Assembly: GCF_030272615.1 (NCBI RefSeq)
Contig: NC_081412.1
Span: forward strand, 687,266,583-687,326,582
Source of the DNA: Cryptomeria japonica
Taxonomy: Eukaryota > Streptophyta > Pinopsida > Cupressales > Cupressaceae
Reading direction: 5' to 3'
Length of the DNA: 60,000 bases
In this document: positions 1 through 10,609 of the stretch, one piece after another
How positions within the stretch are numbered: position 1 is the first letter of the stretch
Layout of the letters: the number at the start of each line of letters is the position of its first letter
Program-made: the position numbers and the translations under genes
Notes under the pieces: generated by a model
Databases searched by the model: none
The model's input: the letters and a program-made list of their open reading frames with translations, nothing else
Told to the model about the DNA's origin: nothing

Positions 1-51
1 AATCAGATATATACATTAAAATACACCCAATAAAACCTGGGAAAATCAACA

Positions 52-63
52 TGGTATCAGAGC
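52..63 (+). other. Primer-binding site, tRNA-iMet type
   Basis: TGGTATCAGAGC lies directly after the 5' LTR end (CA at 50-51). It is the usual Copia primer site complementary to the 3' end of initiator methionine tRNA. The same 12 bases recur at 8835 in the other Copia element. Confidence 0.85.
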
Positions 64-1126
64 TCAGGCCTGTGAAGTTTAATTTGGAGGTTGGAGAAGG
101 TTGGAGAATTCAGTTTTTTTTAGAATTTTCAATCTGAAATATGCCATTGTACGGCCCTTGGTTGGCCTCAAAATGGGGACTATAATATATGGATGGAAAG
201 ATCTGTGTTTCTAATTTTCAAATATGTTTATCTCATCAAATTTGATTCACTTTTGTGCAAGATATGACGACTTTGGAGCAGGTCACTTGAAACCCTACCT
301 AGGGTTAGCAGTTTTGGGAAAAATGTCATAACTTTTGTTTTAACCGTTGGATCTGGCTATAACTTGGAGGAAATGTTTGTAATTAGATTTTCTAACATCT
401 CATCAAAGAGATTGGATAAATTTGGTAAATTGCAAAAGTTATTAACGACTGTGTGTGGCAGATCATAATGAAAGTGTTGATCAAAATTATGAAAATGTTC
501 TACATCATTCAAAGGGAATTATGATGAGAGATGATTCATGCGTGATATTTCTTATATGGGCTCACCTTATGAAAGGAAATGTTTTAAACTTAAGATAAGT
601 ATTCCATGTTTTATTAAGGCACATGAATTATTGAGTTTGTAATTTATGCTATAATATTGGCTAGTAAAATCTTGTATGCTTCTATCATTGGTATTTTTGT
701 TAAAGATAATTTAGTTTATGAGCTATTTGTAATCTCTCTCTGACATACCTTCAGGACGAAAGAGCAATAAAATTGAATTAAAGGGAGAAATAAATTGATG
801 CTTATAAAAGAATTGATGATTGAGACCAGATGCAGAGGGAGTCTGACATTTCAAAAGAGGACAAGAGGTTGATACAAGAACTTGAGCTTCAGAGGGAGCA
901 GATGGTTCAGTCAACTTGTGACAATTTCGATCATAGTGATTGAGAGGGATTTTCACTATTGAAGGTGAAACACTTATGAGGTAAAACTTGATTCAATTGA
1001 TTATTATACTAATGAAATCATTTAATGCCTTATGGGCCCTATGTAAATCATAAGGAAGTGACGACTTCCAAATGATTTCCACTTGTATTTTTGGGGTTAT
1101 TGGAAGGTGACGATCTTACAATAACT

Positions 1127-1575
1127 TGAGCTTGTGGATAGAATCGCCGACAGAGGCAATCCACATGAGAGCTCGTGGATAGAATCGCCGACTGAGGCAA
1201 TCCACGTAAGAGCTTGTAGATAGAATCGCCGACTGAGGCAATCCATGTGAGAGCTCATGGATAGAATCGCCAATTGAAGCAATCCACACAAGAGCTTGTG
1301 GATAGAATCGCCGACTGAGGCAATCCACACGAGCTTGTGGATAGAATCGTCGACTGAGGCAATCCGCGTGAGAGCTCATGGATAGAATCGTCGACTGAGG
1401 CAATCCACGTAAGAGCTTGTGGATAGAATCGCCGACTGAGGCAATCCACGTGAGAGCTCATGGATAGAATCGCCGACTGAGGCAATCCACACAAGAGCTT
1501 ATGAATAGAATCACCAACAGAGGCAATCCACGTAAAAGCTTGTGAATAGAATCGCCGACGGAGGCAAATTCACAC
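1127..1575 (+). repeat. 41-bp tandem repeat, about 11 copies, each a small hairpin
   Basis: About eleven head-to-tail copies of a unit of about 41 bp. Each unit contains GTGGAT, about 19 bases, then ATCCAC, so each copy can form a 6-bp stem. Alternate copies begin GAGCTC or GAGCTT, which gives an 82-bp higher-order period. The period is not a multiple of three, so the serine-rich open frames seen here in several phases on the minus strand are artefacts of the repeat. Confidence 0.9.
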
Positions 1576-1883
1576 CTTGAGACTATGGTCCCCTGTGATG
1601 AGCATCATATGGTTGATGCAAATACTCCCAATATCATGAGATGATATTTTTGAGTTATGGTGAATATCATGTGCCTTGATATTCTTGTTTATACCATACT
1701 TCCTGATATCATAGTGAGATAATATTTTCTCTATTCCATAATTAATCTAGACTTAATGCATTTGCATTGATTTTTTCTTCCCTAGCTAAGAGGGAGTGTT
1801 GATTATGTTTTGTGTAGCTATGGTGAGGGCCATAAGTGTTGACATGGGAGATCACTACACATTTTGTCTGATCATCCTCCCTA

Positions 1884-1895
1884 GCTAAGAGGGAG
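1884..1895 (+). other. Polypurine tract of the Copia-type element
   Basis: GCTAAGAGGGAG directly abuts the 3' LTR start TGTTAATG. The same tract precedes the 3' LTR at 12687 in the other Copia element. A second copy of the tract followed by TGTTGAT lies about 98 bp upstream near 1785, so the tract region appears duplicated. Confidence 0.75.
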
Positions 1896-2254
1896 TGTTA
1901 ATGTTTGTAGCTTCAGTCGAATGATCATTTAGAATACATATAATATATGTTGATTAATAATAATATATTATTATGTTATATTATTATATTATTATTAATC
2001 ATATAAAATTTAATATTCAATATTAATCTATTATATTATTCTAGATTAATAATTGATTGATGAAACATTATAATATTGATTAAATTATTATAATTAAAGG
2101 AGACATGTCCGTTCAAGGACATGCTTCTCCAAAGGAATATATATAGTATAATGTTATTCAATTTGAGAACACATAGAATTCCAAGAATGCAAGTATCAGA
2201 TTGAATCAGATATATACATTAAAATACATCCAATAAAACCTGGGAAAATCAACA
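1896..2254 (+). repeat. 3' LTR of non-autonomous Copia-type element
   Basis: A 359-bp LTR with TG...CA ends (TGTTAATG to AATCAACA). It contains a very AT-rich stretch (1940-2090) and a TATA-like ATATATAG near 2138. Its last 51 bases match positions 1..51. Confidence 0.85.
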
Positions 2255-3125
2255 GTTATCTATTCTCTATTAACCTTTACAAATGAGAGATTTGAGCCTT
2301 TTATAATGCTCTCAATACAATTCAATGGCTCAAATTGATCCTCCAACCAATGGCCAAGATTTACAAGGCAAAACCCTAATTAGGGTTTGTTACAACAAAC
2401 ACCATTCTAGCCAATGAAATAATTACATAGAATTGGACACATGTCCATCTTTGAATATGAACCAATTTAATATGAGGTTAGGTATCTCGAAGTTTGTGCC
2501 TCCATATGATGAGACAGGTACCTTGCCTCTGAACATCTTAACTTGGAATCCTCTGATTGGTGGAATGATGACTGGGATGCCACCTCAGCTTGCACTTGTA
2601 GACTTGATACGCCATCATGAAGAAGCATTGACACCTTGGGCAATATCTCTTGATACTCAACATCTCCAAGCTCGGTGTGACGTGGGTGAAGGCAAATTCC
2701 CAAATTGTGTCATACTGATCAAGCCAATCTTCTAGCTTTGATTAACTCTTTTAAAACTATCTCTGCTTGATCATGCTTGCGTAATTTCAACCATCTAACT
2801 TGGGAATTTTATCCTTGATGATGTTTGATGTAGACTTAGTGGTGTCAATGCTTGATGTAGAATGTTCATAGCGTACTTGACCTTGATCACCACCCCATAT
2901 TGGCTTTGAATCTTGGATTTCCAAAGGAAATTCAAGATATTTGCAAAATTTTCTTCATTTCTACGCTTTGAATGACTTGAATCCCTTGGTGTTGATCTCC
3001 ACACTTGCTTTATAGTGTCCTTCCTTGATGTGATTGTGCGATCTCTCCTTTACGCCTTGGGGTCTTGAACTCTACATGTTGCCATGATGCAATGAAAGTT
3101 TTTGAATATCTTGAAACCCTCCTTG
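2255..3125 (-). mobile_element. Unit F, 3' part (minus strand): promoter block and upstream sequence
   Basis: On the minus strand this stretch contains CCCTAATTAGGG (2374..2385), then a TATA-like TATAAAAGG near 2308 and CTCATTTGTAAAGG, the same block as in units A, C and D. It breaks off at 2254, where the Copia-type element inserted. Upstream on the minus strand (2430-2740) is a coding-like run with several stops that I do not recognise. It is continuous with 18518..17251 once unit A and its TGTAG target duplication are removed. Unit F appears to lack the long reading frame. Confidence 0.65.
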
Positions 3126-3130
3126 TGTAG
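3126..3130 (+). other. Target-site duplication of unit A, left copy
   Basis: TGTAG here directly precedes the TGTTGTGACC start of unit A. The identical TGTAG follows its CAACA end at 17246..17250. A match of five out of five at 14 kb distance defines A as one insertion. Confidence 0.8.
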
Positions 3131-3175
3131 TGTTGTGACCATTTCACACATCGCCCCATCAAAATGGGGACCCCC
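3131..3175 (+). other. Two-hairpin module at the 5' end of unit A
   Basis: Starts TGTTGTGACC. TGTGACC...TTTCACACA can form one stem, and CCCCAT...ATGGGG a second. Equivalent modules start units C (27940), D (30851), E (38629, minus) and F (about 18518, minus). Confidence 0.75.
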
Positions 3176-3639
3176 TCTCTTTTTTGGGGGGGAAGTCTTG
3201 CTTTCTCTTTGCTTAGCTTCTCTCTGCTTGTTTGGTGTTTTGAGTGAGTTAGTGATGGCCTAGGTTAGGTAGGTTAAGGTTTTCCCCATAGAGCTTGCCT
3301 AGGGTTCCTTCTAGAGCCAAGTCTGGTCTAAAGCTTGGGGAAGTCATTATTCTCTGCCTGGAATCCTGATGTGAATTCTAACAAGATCTTGCCTTGGAAA
3401 GTTACAGAATGTATATTTTTGTAGAGGAAGTCTTGAGGAGTTTGAGTCTAGATGGGTCAAGGTTGTGAGTTGTTAGGCCAGAGTCTTGCCTTCTGTGGAG
3501 TCTAAGTTGATATGATGAAGCAAGTAATCAAAGTGTAGGCACGAAAGGCGAAGGCTAGCATGGGCAAGCTTGGAGGGATGTAATTATGAGGAATTGACTT
3601 GAGAATTTGAGAGAGTTGAGGATGTGAGTTCAAAGATGA

Positions 3640-4875
3640 ATTTCGCTCCTGACCCTTCCAAAGGGTCTAGAGCGAATTCTCCTAATAACCTCCCTTGGTC
3701 CTAACTTGGGCTATAATTTTTGCTCTTGACCCTTCTAAAGGGTCCATAGCGAAATTCCTAGAGAGGTATGTCCTTCCAAAGGTACCTAGGCGAAATGGTT
3801 AAGATGTGCTTGTGATCCAGCATTTTGAGCTAGGTACTTCCTTAAAGTGGTTTGTTAGCATGTCTTGAGGTGAGAACAACATGAATGAGGGAGAAGTTTG
3901 AGTGTTTGGATGATACCTAAGACTAATTTCTCAAAATCGCTCCTGACCCTTCCAAAGGGTCCAAAGCAAATTTCCTTATATCTCCTTTCTTGGTCTTAAT
4001 TTGCATCGCAAACCTTGCTCCCATGGCATCTTTGAAGAGGATAAATACACTTGGAACGTGAGGAAATAAAGAATTTGGGCAAAAACACCAAATTCTCTCC
4101 TGACCCTTCCAAAGGGACAGGAGCATTTTCTTAAAACACTTATTTGCTCCTTGTTTGGATCGAACCCTTAATTCCTATGGTGTGATAAAGCTAGATTAAT
4201 GACTTAAAGTGATTTGGGACCTAGATGAATGCCCTTAACCCTTGAATGAGTTAGGAAGTTGACCAAGAGTGCAAATTTCGCTCCTAACCCTTCCAAAGGG
4301 TCCAGAGCGAAATCCTTGGAAAGACTTAATTCCTCACCAAATGCATTGAGTAGACATCACTTTAAGAGCAAGTTGGCTTGAGTATGATAAGATAAGGGTG
4401 GAAAGGACAAATACTAGGCAATTTAAGAGTGGATAGAGTCTAGAAATGCAAATTTCGCTCTTGACCCTTTGCTCTTGACCCTTCCAAAGGGTCCAGAGCA
4501 AAATTCCTAGAAAGACACTCTATTTTGCCTAATGCACTAAAAGAACCTTGTTTTTAGCTAAATTGATGGCAAATTGACTTGATCATGATTGGAGAAGGTT
4601 TGACAAGTCAAGATCAAGGCATAATGATGATGAATGGAAGATGAATGGTGTCAAAAGGTAATTTTCACTCCTGACCCTTCCAAAGGGTCCAGAGCGAAAT
4701 ATCCTAAACCTCTATTTTGCTCCTTTTTTGAGACCAAGATCTTAGTCCCTATGGCATAGTTGAAGAAAGATTGATGTATACTTGCCTTAAGAAGTGAATT
4801 GAAGTGAAGGCAATGATGGATTTAAGGGTAAAAGAGCAAAATCGCTCCTAACCCTTCCAAAGGGTCCATAGAGAA
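3640..4875 (+). repeat. Dispersed 37-bp palindromic repeats in unit A
   Basis: About nine copies of a near-perfect inverted repeat lie at roughly 3647, 3722, 3770 (partial), 3940, 4097, 4279, 4457, 4668 and 4842. Each copy has arms TTTCGCTC/GAGCGAAA around GACCCTT-CC-AAAGGGTC. Intervals are about 75-210 bp and the intervening sequence is only loosely conserved. This is the equivalent position to the quite different arrays in units C, D and E. Confidence 0.9.
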
Positions 4876-4905
4876 TTTTCATAGAATTCTCATTTAAGGA
4901 CAATT

Positions 4906-5553
4906 GTGGCTAAGGATGGAATTATCCTCGCCTATCTCTTAGAGGGATCTATAGGTAAAGCTTTTCATCTTCTAGAGCAGAGGGATATGATCTACAAGAG
5001 CCTAGAAGGAGCCAAGTCTATCTACGAAGATGATCCTGATACTTGTCTAAATTTCGTCAATAAGAATTAGTTGCTCAAGAGTAGGCCTTGCCTAAATAAG
5101 ATACCCAATACACCTCACAGAATTGATTTCCAAGAAGAATTCAAAGACTTGATAACCATGCTTAATCGAATTGTAGTTGCCTCTCAAGCCTTCTTTTTCG
5201 ACAGGTGGATGTTCTTCTTTATACAAGTGATCATTCAAGGGAAAGGGATGTTCAATTGGGCCAGGATTATCAGTAACAACCTAGATGTGCAGTTGAGGAG
5301 GTTAGTCCCTACTAAATCATTCCACATGAGCTCATATGTTATATATTCTCTAGCCAAATGTTTTGAGTATGCGGGACAACCACACAGAGGAGTTGTTGGG
5401 AGAGGGCCTGGAGAGATAAGAATATGTGATTCTTATGCCCAATTGCATCATCCACCTAAGAATTACTACAAGCTAGTCAACGATACTTTCACAATGCATA
5501 TCACTAGGACACTACAAGGAGGGATTCACCTGTTGTTCATCAAAAATGATTAA
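4906..5553 (+). pseudogene. N-domain fragment of the unit-family reading frame
   Basis: In one frame with a single TAG (about 5069) this stretch encodes a protein clearly related to the N-terminal block of the unit D reading frame. Shared features in the same order are an acidic IDF.EEF start, LNR.V, F..WM.FFIQ, NW..IIS(N/D)NLD.QLR, KSF.M(T/S)SY..Y.LA, a G.G..R. motif, YK(R/L)VND.FTM.ITR.LQ and GIH/RIH. Similarity ends at about 5540; downstream sequence does not match D, so an insertion or deletion breaks the copy there. It lies directly after the palindromic array, as expected for this family. Function unknown. Confidence 0.75.
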
Positions 5554-6680
5554 CCCAAGTACACCTGCAATCCTTCTATGAAATGGCCAATTTCAGTCTA
5601 CGAAAAACATCAGGGCTTGGACAACATGACAAGGATATGAATCCTTCTACTCTTCAGACTCTGCAAAACCTAGGCAGGTGTACCTGTGATGCTTAAAATG
5701 AAACCCATTACACACCTATGACAGCATCAACAAAAGCAGATAGATCTCACCAGGGCTCAACAACAAGTGGGTTACTGCAGATGGGCTAGATCTACACATA
5801 CAACTCAGCTATGCTTGAGCATGAGATAGATGAAACAATTCAACAGATCATAAAATAAAGATATTCTGATTGGATTTTAAATGGTTTGAGAATCCCTTCA
5901 ATTGCAGGATCAGTGCCTTATCCAAGGGCAACATAGTCACAAATCAAACTACAGATGAAAACTTATACTACAGATCCGTCTTCAGTCTTAAGTATTCCTG
6001 CATTTAATGCCTTGCATAAATGCATTACTCAGCTCATCCACAAAAAATATCAGATCCAGAAACATAAACCCTATTTTATTAATGTTTGCTCACAGAGTTT
6101 AAAATCTTCCTTGAAGATTACCTACAAACCAACACTACACTCACAGACATAGCTACTCATGACCAACTTGATCCTCCTTAAGAATCAAATTTGAATAAAA
6201 ATGAGAATACATTTTAGAGACAAATTCTATGCGAATTTGTGCATGCCTTACATACACAAGAACCTGCAACTAAGAAAACCTATAGCAAAGAATTAAACTC
6301 CATTACTCAAAGAAAAGCCATGCCCTGTACAATCTTCAAGAATACTTAGAATTGGAAACCATGAAAATATGGAGCCTTTCTCCAAATTTTTGGAACCCTT
6401 ACAATGAGAAGAAAATGAGAATAAGGAGGAGAGGGAAAAACATTAGGTCTGCAACCGAAATTGCCAAGTGTCTCTTTTTCCAACTGAATTCACTTTCTTC
6501 TTCTTTCCCGTGGAAAATGCTCTCGAAATATCTCACATTTGTTGAAACTAACTCCATAACTGCATTCCTCATCCTGAGAACTTTCCGATGATATATGATA
6601 CTTGGTATTTTGGGCAAAAATGGACCTCTGGGCGAATTAAATCCTTCATATGCCTCCATCATTTAAATTTTTGATTTTCC
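5554..6680. other. Unassigned sequence inside unit A
   Basis: No reading frame, LTR end or repeat here can be supported. Short open frames on both strands near 6350-6660 overlap each other and have no recognisable domain. Confidence 0.4.
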
Positions 6681-6689
6681 ATATAGTTT

Positions 6690-7480
6690 GCACTATACAT
6701 TTAAATTTGATTTTTCAATCCATTTTTGCCCTGATGTCCTGCCACGTGGCAGTCTCCGATTGGCTGATGGGATCCACTGGGATGACACCTCACTGATTAG
6801 CCACCTGGATTGCCTCGTCACTGCCACCTATGCGCCACTGGATTGCTATCTGTACGCCACGTCATCGCCACCTCAGCGCCACTGGACGGGACCCGCGAGC
6901 TGGACCTCCACTTGGACCTGCCACCTGTCTTTCACCATTTCACAATGGCTAACGGACGTGCACCTTCGGGCTCCGAAATCACGCGCGCCGTCGAATCATC
7001 TTGAACCTACAGGGTCTTTAACCTTTGTTTTCGCACATGCATTTCACTATTTCGCGAAGGGTATTATTCGAGCATCTTCCCTTTGCAAATCCACGTGCAC
7101 CGTAGATCTTTGGCAACTTGCTCGATCTTTAACTCACCTTTTCTCTGCAAAACTCGCCTGCCTCGGGATCTGTGCATGTGTGGGGTCCACCTGGTCACCA
7201 CTTGTCAGCCTCCTCGATCGCCTCGGGAAACGCGCTCGCGCACATGGGGTCCGCTTTGGCACCCAACCGGCACCATTCGTCAAAAGCCTCTAAGCTTTGA
7301 CATTATAGATGAGTGGAGCTTTACTTTTAAATATTAAAATTTCCCTCCGCCCACGCGCGCGTGGGGTCCGCTTGGGCACCCAACCGGCACCATTCGTCAA
7401 AAGCCTCTAAGCTTTGACATTATAGATGAGTGGAGCTTTACTTTTAAATATTAAAATTTCCCTCCGCCCAGCCAATATGG
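6690..7480. repeat. GC-rich block with a 117-bp tandem duplication
   Basis: This block is much richer in G+C and CpG than its surroundings. A direct repeat with a period of 117 bp covers about 7246..7362 and 7363..7472, with only a few differences. It may be part of an LTR, but no TG/CA pair with a target duplication was found. The open frames here reflect composition rather than a gene. Confidence 0.6.
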
Positions 7481-7514
7481 GATATATGCATTTGCACATT
7501 CTGAAGTTTTTCAA

Positions 7515-8114
7515 TGGCGCTACAACAGCCAATACATTTGCTTGGAAATTTCCTTGATGCTCTTCTACACTATGCCACGCAGGAGGAGTTTGAAAGCCCC
7601 TTCATAACCACGCCAGACTCACACCACGCAGGGGGGATTTGGTTTAATGTCTGCCATTTGCATTGGCCTGAAGTCTTAATGGCCTCCTCTGAAAACACCA
7701 CGCTGCCTGCAAACTGCAATTTGCTTTGAAATATTTGCAAAATTAACTTTGCCCTTTTCACGCCATGGCAGGGAGGACTGGGCAAAGGTTGTGGAATTAC
7801 ATTTAATACCTGCTAATATACCTTCAGCTGAAAGTTCCAATGCCTTTTCACCCAACGCAGGGGCTGCTACTTGGAAAATTTAAACGCCCTTTTCACAGCA
7901 GGGGGGAATTGGAATGAAACCTGCCAATAGCATTTACTTGAGAGTTTTTTTTTTTAAAAACAGCCTTTGCCCATCTCAAGCCACACAGGATGAGAGAATG
8001 CTGGCAAAGTCTTTGGAGTGTGGTTTACACCACAAATTGCATTTGATTGAATTGTTTCAATTCCTTTTCAACAACCACGCAGCCCATTTCATTTTTATTT
8101 TTTTAGCTCAAATG
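7515..8114 (+). repeat. Degenerate array of about 100-130 bp units, left half
   Basis: Repeated elements include CCACGCAGG.GG, a purine stretch, TTGCATTTGCCTGA-like sequence and a TTTTCA run. Several copies lie near 7575, 7625, 7765, 7850, 7895 and 8075. The array continues after the Copia insertion at 13388..13690. Confidence 0.6.
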
Positions 8115-8119
8115 GTAAG
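8115..8119 (+). other. Target-site duplication of Copia element, left copy
   Basis: GTAAG precedes the LTR start at 8120. The same five bases follow the 3' LTR at 13388..13392. Confidence 0.9.
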
Positions 8120-8834
8120 TGTTAATGCATTAGTAGCTTCTGCAAGATAAGACTTCTCTAGCCCGTTAATCTCCTTTATTTTGTTATGGTTTATTCATCT
8201 ATGCTATTAGATTATCTGATTTATGCTTTCCGAACTGAATATGTTTATCAGATTGTAACATTGATCATGGTTATGATATTGGCATTGGATAAAGATGGAT
8301 TAGATCGACGACTTGCTTAACATAGTTAAGCGTCGATCTAAATGCTATCGGGCTAATAACCCGATAGCATATTAATGTCGATTCATTTATGTATCGGCAT
8401 TAATATGCTATCGGGGTATTAACCCGATAGCATATGTAATGCTATTTGTTATCGGGTTTAGTTCATACCGATAAACATTTATAATCGGGCCATTAACAAA
8501 GCATCATAACTAACACCGTTTCAACCGAGTGTTTAAGTATTAAATGTTAGTTACCAAACATAACCGAAATCGGGATGTGCAATATGGAAAGACACCGATC
8601 AATAGGTGCCTTGATCGGTCATGTCTAAAAGACATGACCAATCAAGACATCTATTGACCGGTCTTCTAAAACATATAAAGCCCAACGTGAATCATTTGGA
8701 GAAGACATATAAAAATATTAATGATCTCTCTCCTTCAGCCTGCAACAAAACAATCAGATTATCAGACAATATAATCATATAAAATTCTCACATATATAAT
8801 TTGTTCTTTTATTGCAATTGAATAAAACTTTACA
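8120..8834 (+). repeat. 5' LTR of Copia element
   Basis: 715 bp, TGTTAATG to CTTTACA. U3 contains two hairpins sharing the arm TGCTATCGGG/CCCGATAGCA (about 8341-8440) and a long imperfect palindrome at about 8590-8667 with arms of about 35 bp. A TATA-like CATATAAAG follows at about 8670. Confidence 0.95.
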
Positions 8835-8846
8835 TGGTATCAGAGC
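8835..8846 (+). other. Primer-binding site of Copia element
   Basis: TGGTATCAGAGC starts immediately after the LTR end TTTACA. It is complementary to the 3' end of initiator Met tRNA. Confidence 0.9.
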
Positions 8847-8923
8847 GAGGCTAATCGAATCTGAGGCTATTCAATTTCTGAATAATTCAAGAACAAAATT
8901 ATATATTACATCACATTTCCAAA

Positions 8924-10609
8924 ATGGCCAGCGCTATTAGATTCAAAGATAGACTCGGAGGTAGCGATGATTTCTCAACTTGGAAGTTTAGAATCAAAAT
9001 GATTTTGACAGAAAACAAAGTTGATTCATATGTTCAAAGTGAAAGTGCAGCACCCGAGAATGAACCCGACAAAACAGCATGGATTGAGGGTAATGAAAAG
9101 GCTATTAAAATAATAGTTGATGGGGTAAGTAACAACATAATGCCCATCATAAAGAAACAAGAGACGGCTTACAAAATGTCACTTGAAAGGACATTTGAGA
9201 TATCAAATGCAAGTCGTACTCTGGCATTGAAACGAGAGATAAATCATATCACGATGAACAAAGGGGAAACAATCAACTCCTACTTCATGCGAATATCAAC
9301 CCTAAGAGATGAACTTGCAACCCTTGATTATGAGATCCAGAGTAAAGAATTAACACTCATTGCTCTAGATGGATTGCCCAGTGGATGGAATACATTTGTC
9401 CAAGGCATTAGTGCAAGGTCCAAATATCCTAAGTTTGAAAGGTTAAGAGATGATTGTCTCCAAGAAGAGTCGAGATTGAACAAAATTGGAATAAAACAAA
9501 AGAACATAGACGAAGACCTTCAAGTCCTAAATACTAACGCAAATAAGAAAAGTAAGAAGAAGCAATTTAGGAAAAGAAAAAGTCATCAAGGCAAGAACAC
9601 TCCAAAGAAAGACCTATCACATATTCAATGTTATAGGTGTGACAAATTCGGACACTATGTTGCGAAATGTCCGAAGAGAGCCAAACAAGCCACATATGTC
9701 AAAGTAGGAAAATCCACAAGGGAAGATGACTTCGAGAACTATGTCCTCTACTCAGCACTCACAAGCCATACAACAAACAAGTCTAACTCATGGGTGATCG
9801 ACAATGGTTCATCCAGACACATTACCGGTTTTAGAGAAGTGCTAGACTCCATGATAGAGGAGAATGATGAGGAAGTGACCATCGGAGATGATTCCTCACA
9901 TCCAGTCAGAGGAATTGGAACTTGCATCATCAAATTAAAGACAGGCATGTCATTGCAACTTGAAGGAGTACTATATGTCCCCGGCATCAAAAGAAATCTA
10001 GTCTCCATATCAGCACTAGAGGATAATGGATACAGAGTGACCTTCATGGAAAACAAGGTGTTGGCTTGGCCGAGAAATTCTACCATCAAGAAAGCTAAAG
10101 TCATTGGACAAAGACAAGGCTATTTGTATGAGCTATGCACAGAGCCCAACTTAACCTTAATTCATGAAGCCACAAATGCAAATGAGGTGTGGCATAGAAG
10201 ACTAGGCCACCTGAATTATAGGGCTTTATCATCTATGGGAAATCTTGTCACAGGTCTACCTAAGTTGAAGCAATATCATTCAGAGGCGTGCAAGGGATGT
10301 GCCCTAGGTAAAAATACCAAGGGTGCCTTCCAAAATAGTACTAGGAAGACAAGCAAAATATTAGAATTAGTTCATTCTGATGTATGTGGACCTATGTCCG
10401 AACCCTCTCTAGGGGGATTTTTGTATTATGTAATATTTGTTGATGACTACTCTAGGAAAACTTGGATCTACTTTCTGAAATGTAAAGAATCAGAAGAGAT
10501 CCTCAAGAGGTTTAAAGAATTCAAATCACTAACGGAGAACTACTTAGGAAATAAAATTAAAACCCTAAGAACTGACAATGGGGGGGGAATATACTTCAGA
10601 ATTATTTAA
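8924..10609 (+). pseudogene. Copia gag-protease-integrase, frameshifted
   Basis: The ATG lies 78 bp after the primer site. The product has a Copia gag domain (about 1-200), a lysine-rich region and a CCHC zinc knuckle (CYRCDKFGHYVAKC, about residue 237). The protease follows, with WVIDNGSSRHITG where D-S/T-G-A/S is usual. The integrase zinc domain (HRRLGHLN ... CKGCALGK) and the first catalytic Asp (VHSDVCGP) follow. The frame breaks at a run of eight G at 10580..10587, one more than the DNGGEYTSE motif needs, and runs into a stop. Confidence 0.9.

Larger units (their letters stand above)
1..2254 (+). mobile_element. Non-autonomous Copia-type LTR element, 5' end cut by window
   Basis: The first 51 bases match the last 51 bases of a terminal repeat that ends at 2254, with one difference, so they are the end of the 5' LTR. 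A primer-binding site for initiator-Met tRNA follows directly at 52. A purine tract precedes the 3' LTR. The internal part (52..1895) shows no gag, protease, integrase or reverse transcriptase, so the element must be mobilised by another element. The motif AGGTGACGATCT near 1105 also occurs upstream of the 3' LTR of the Copia element at 8120..13387, and both share the primer site and the purine tract, which suggests a related helper. The element sits inside the U5-side region of minus-strand unit F. Confidence 0.8.

Noticed and set aside
1097-1494. Ser-rich repeat proteins in several overlapping minus-strand frames
   Set aside because: They follow from a 41-bp tandem repeat, which is open in more than one frame by chance.
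6688-7293. 201-codon plus-strand open frame
   Set aside because: It lies in a GC-rich block where stops are rare, overlaps other long frames and has no domain; the 117-bp repeat enters its end.
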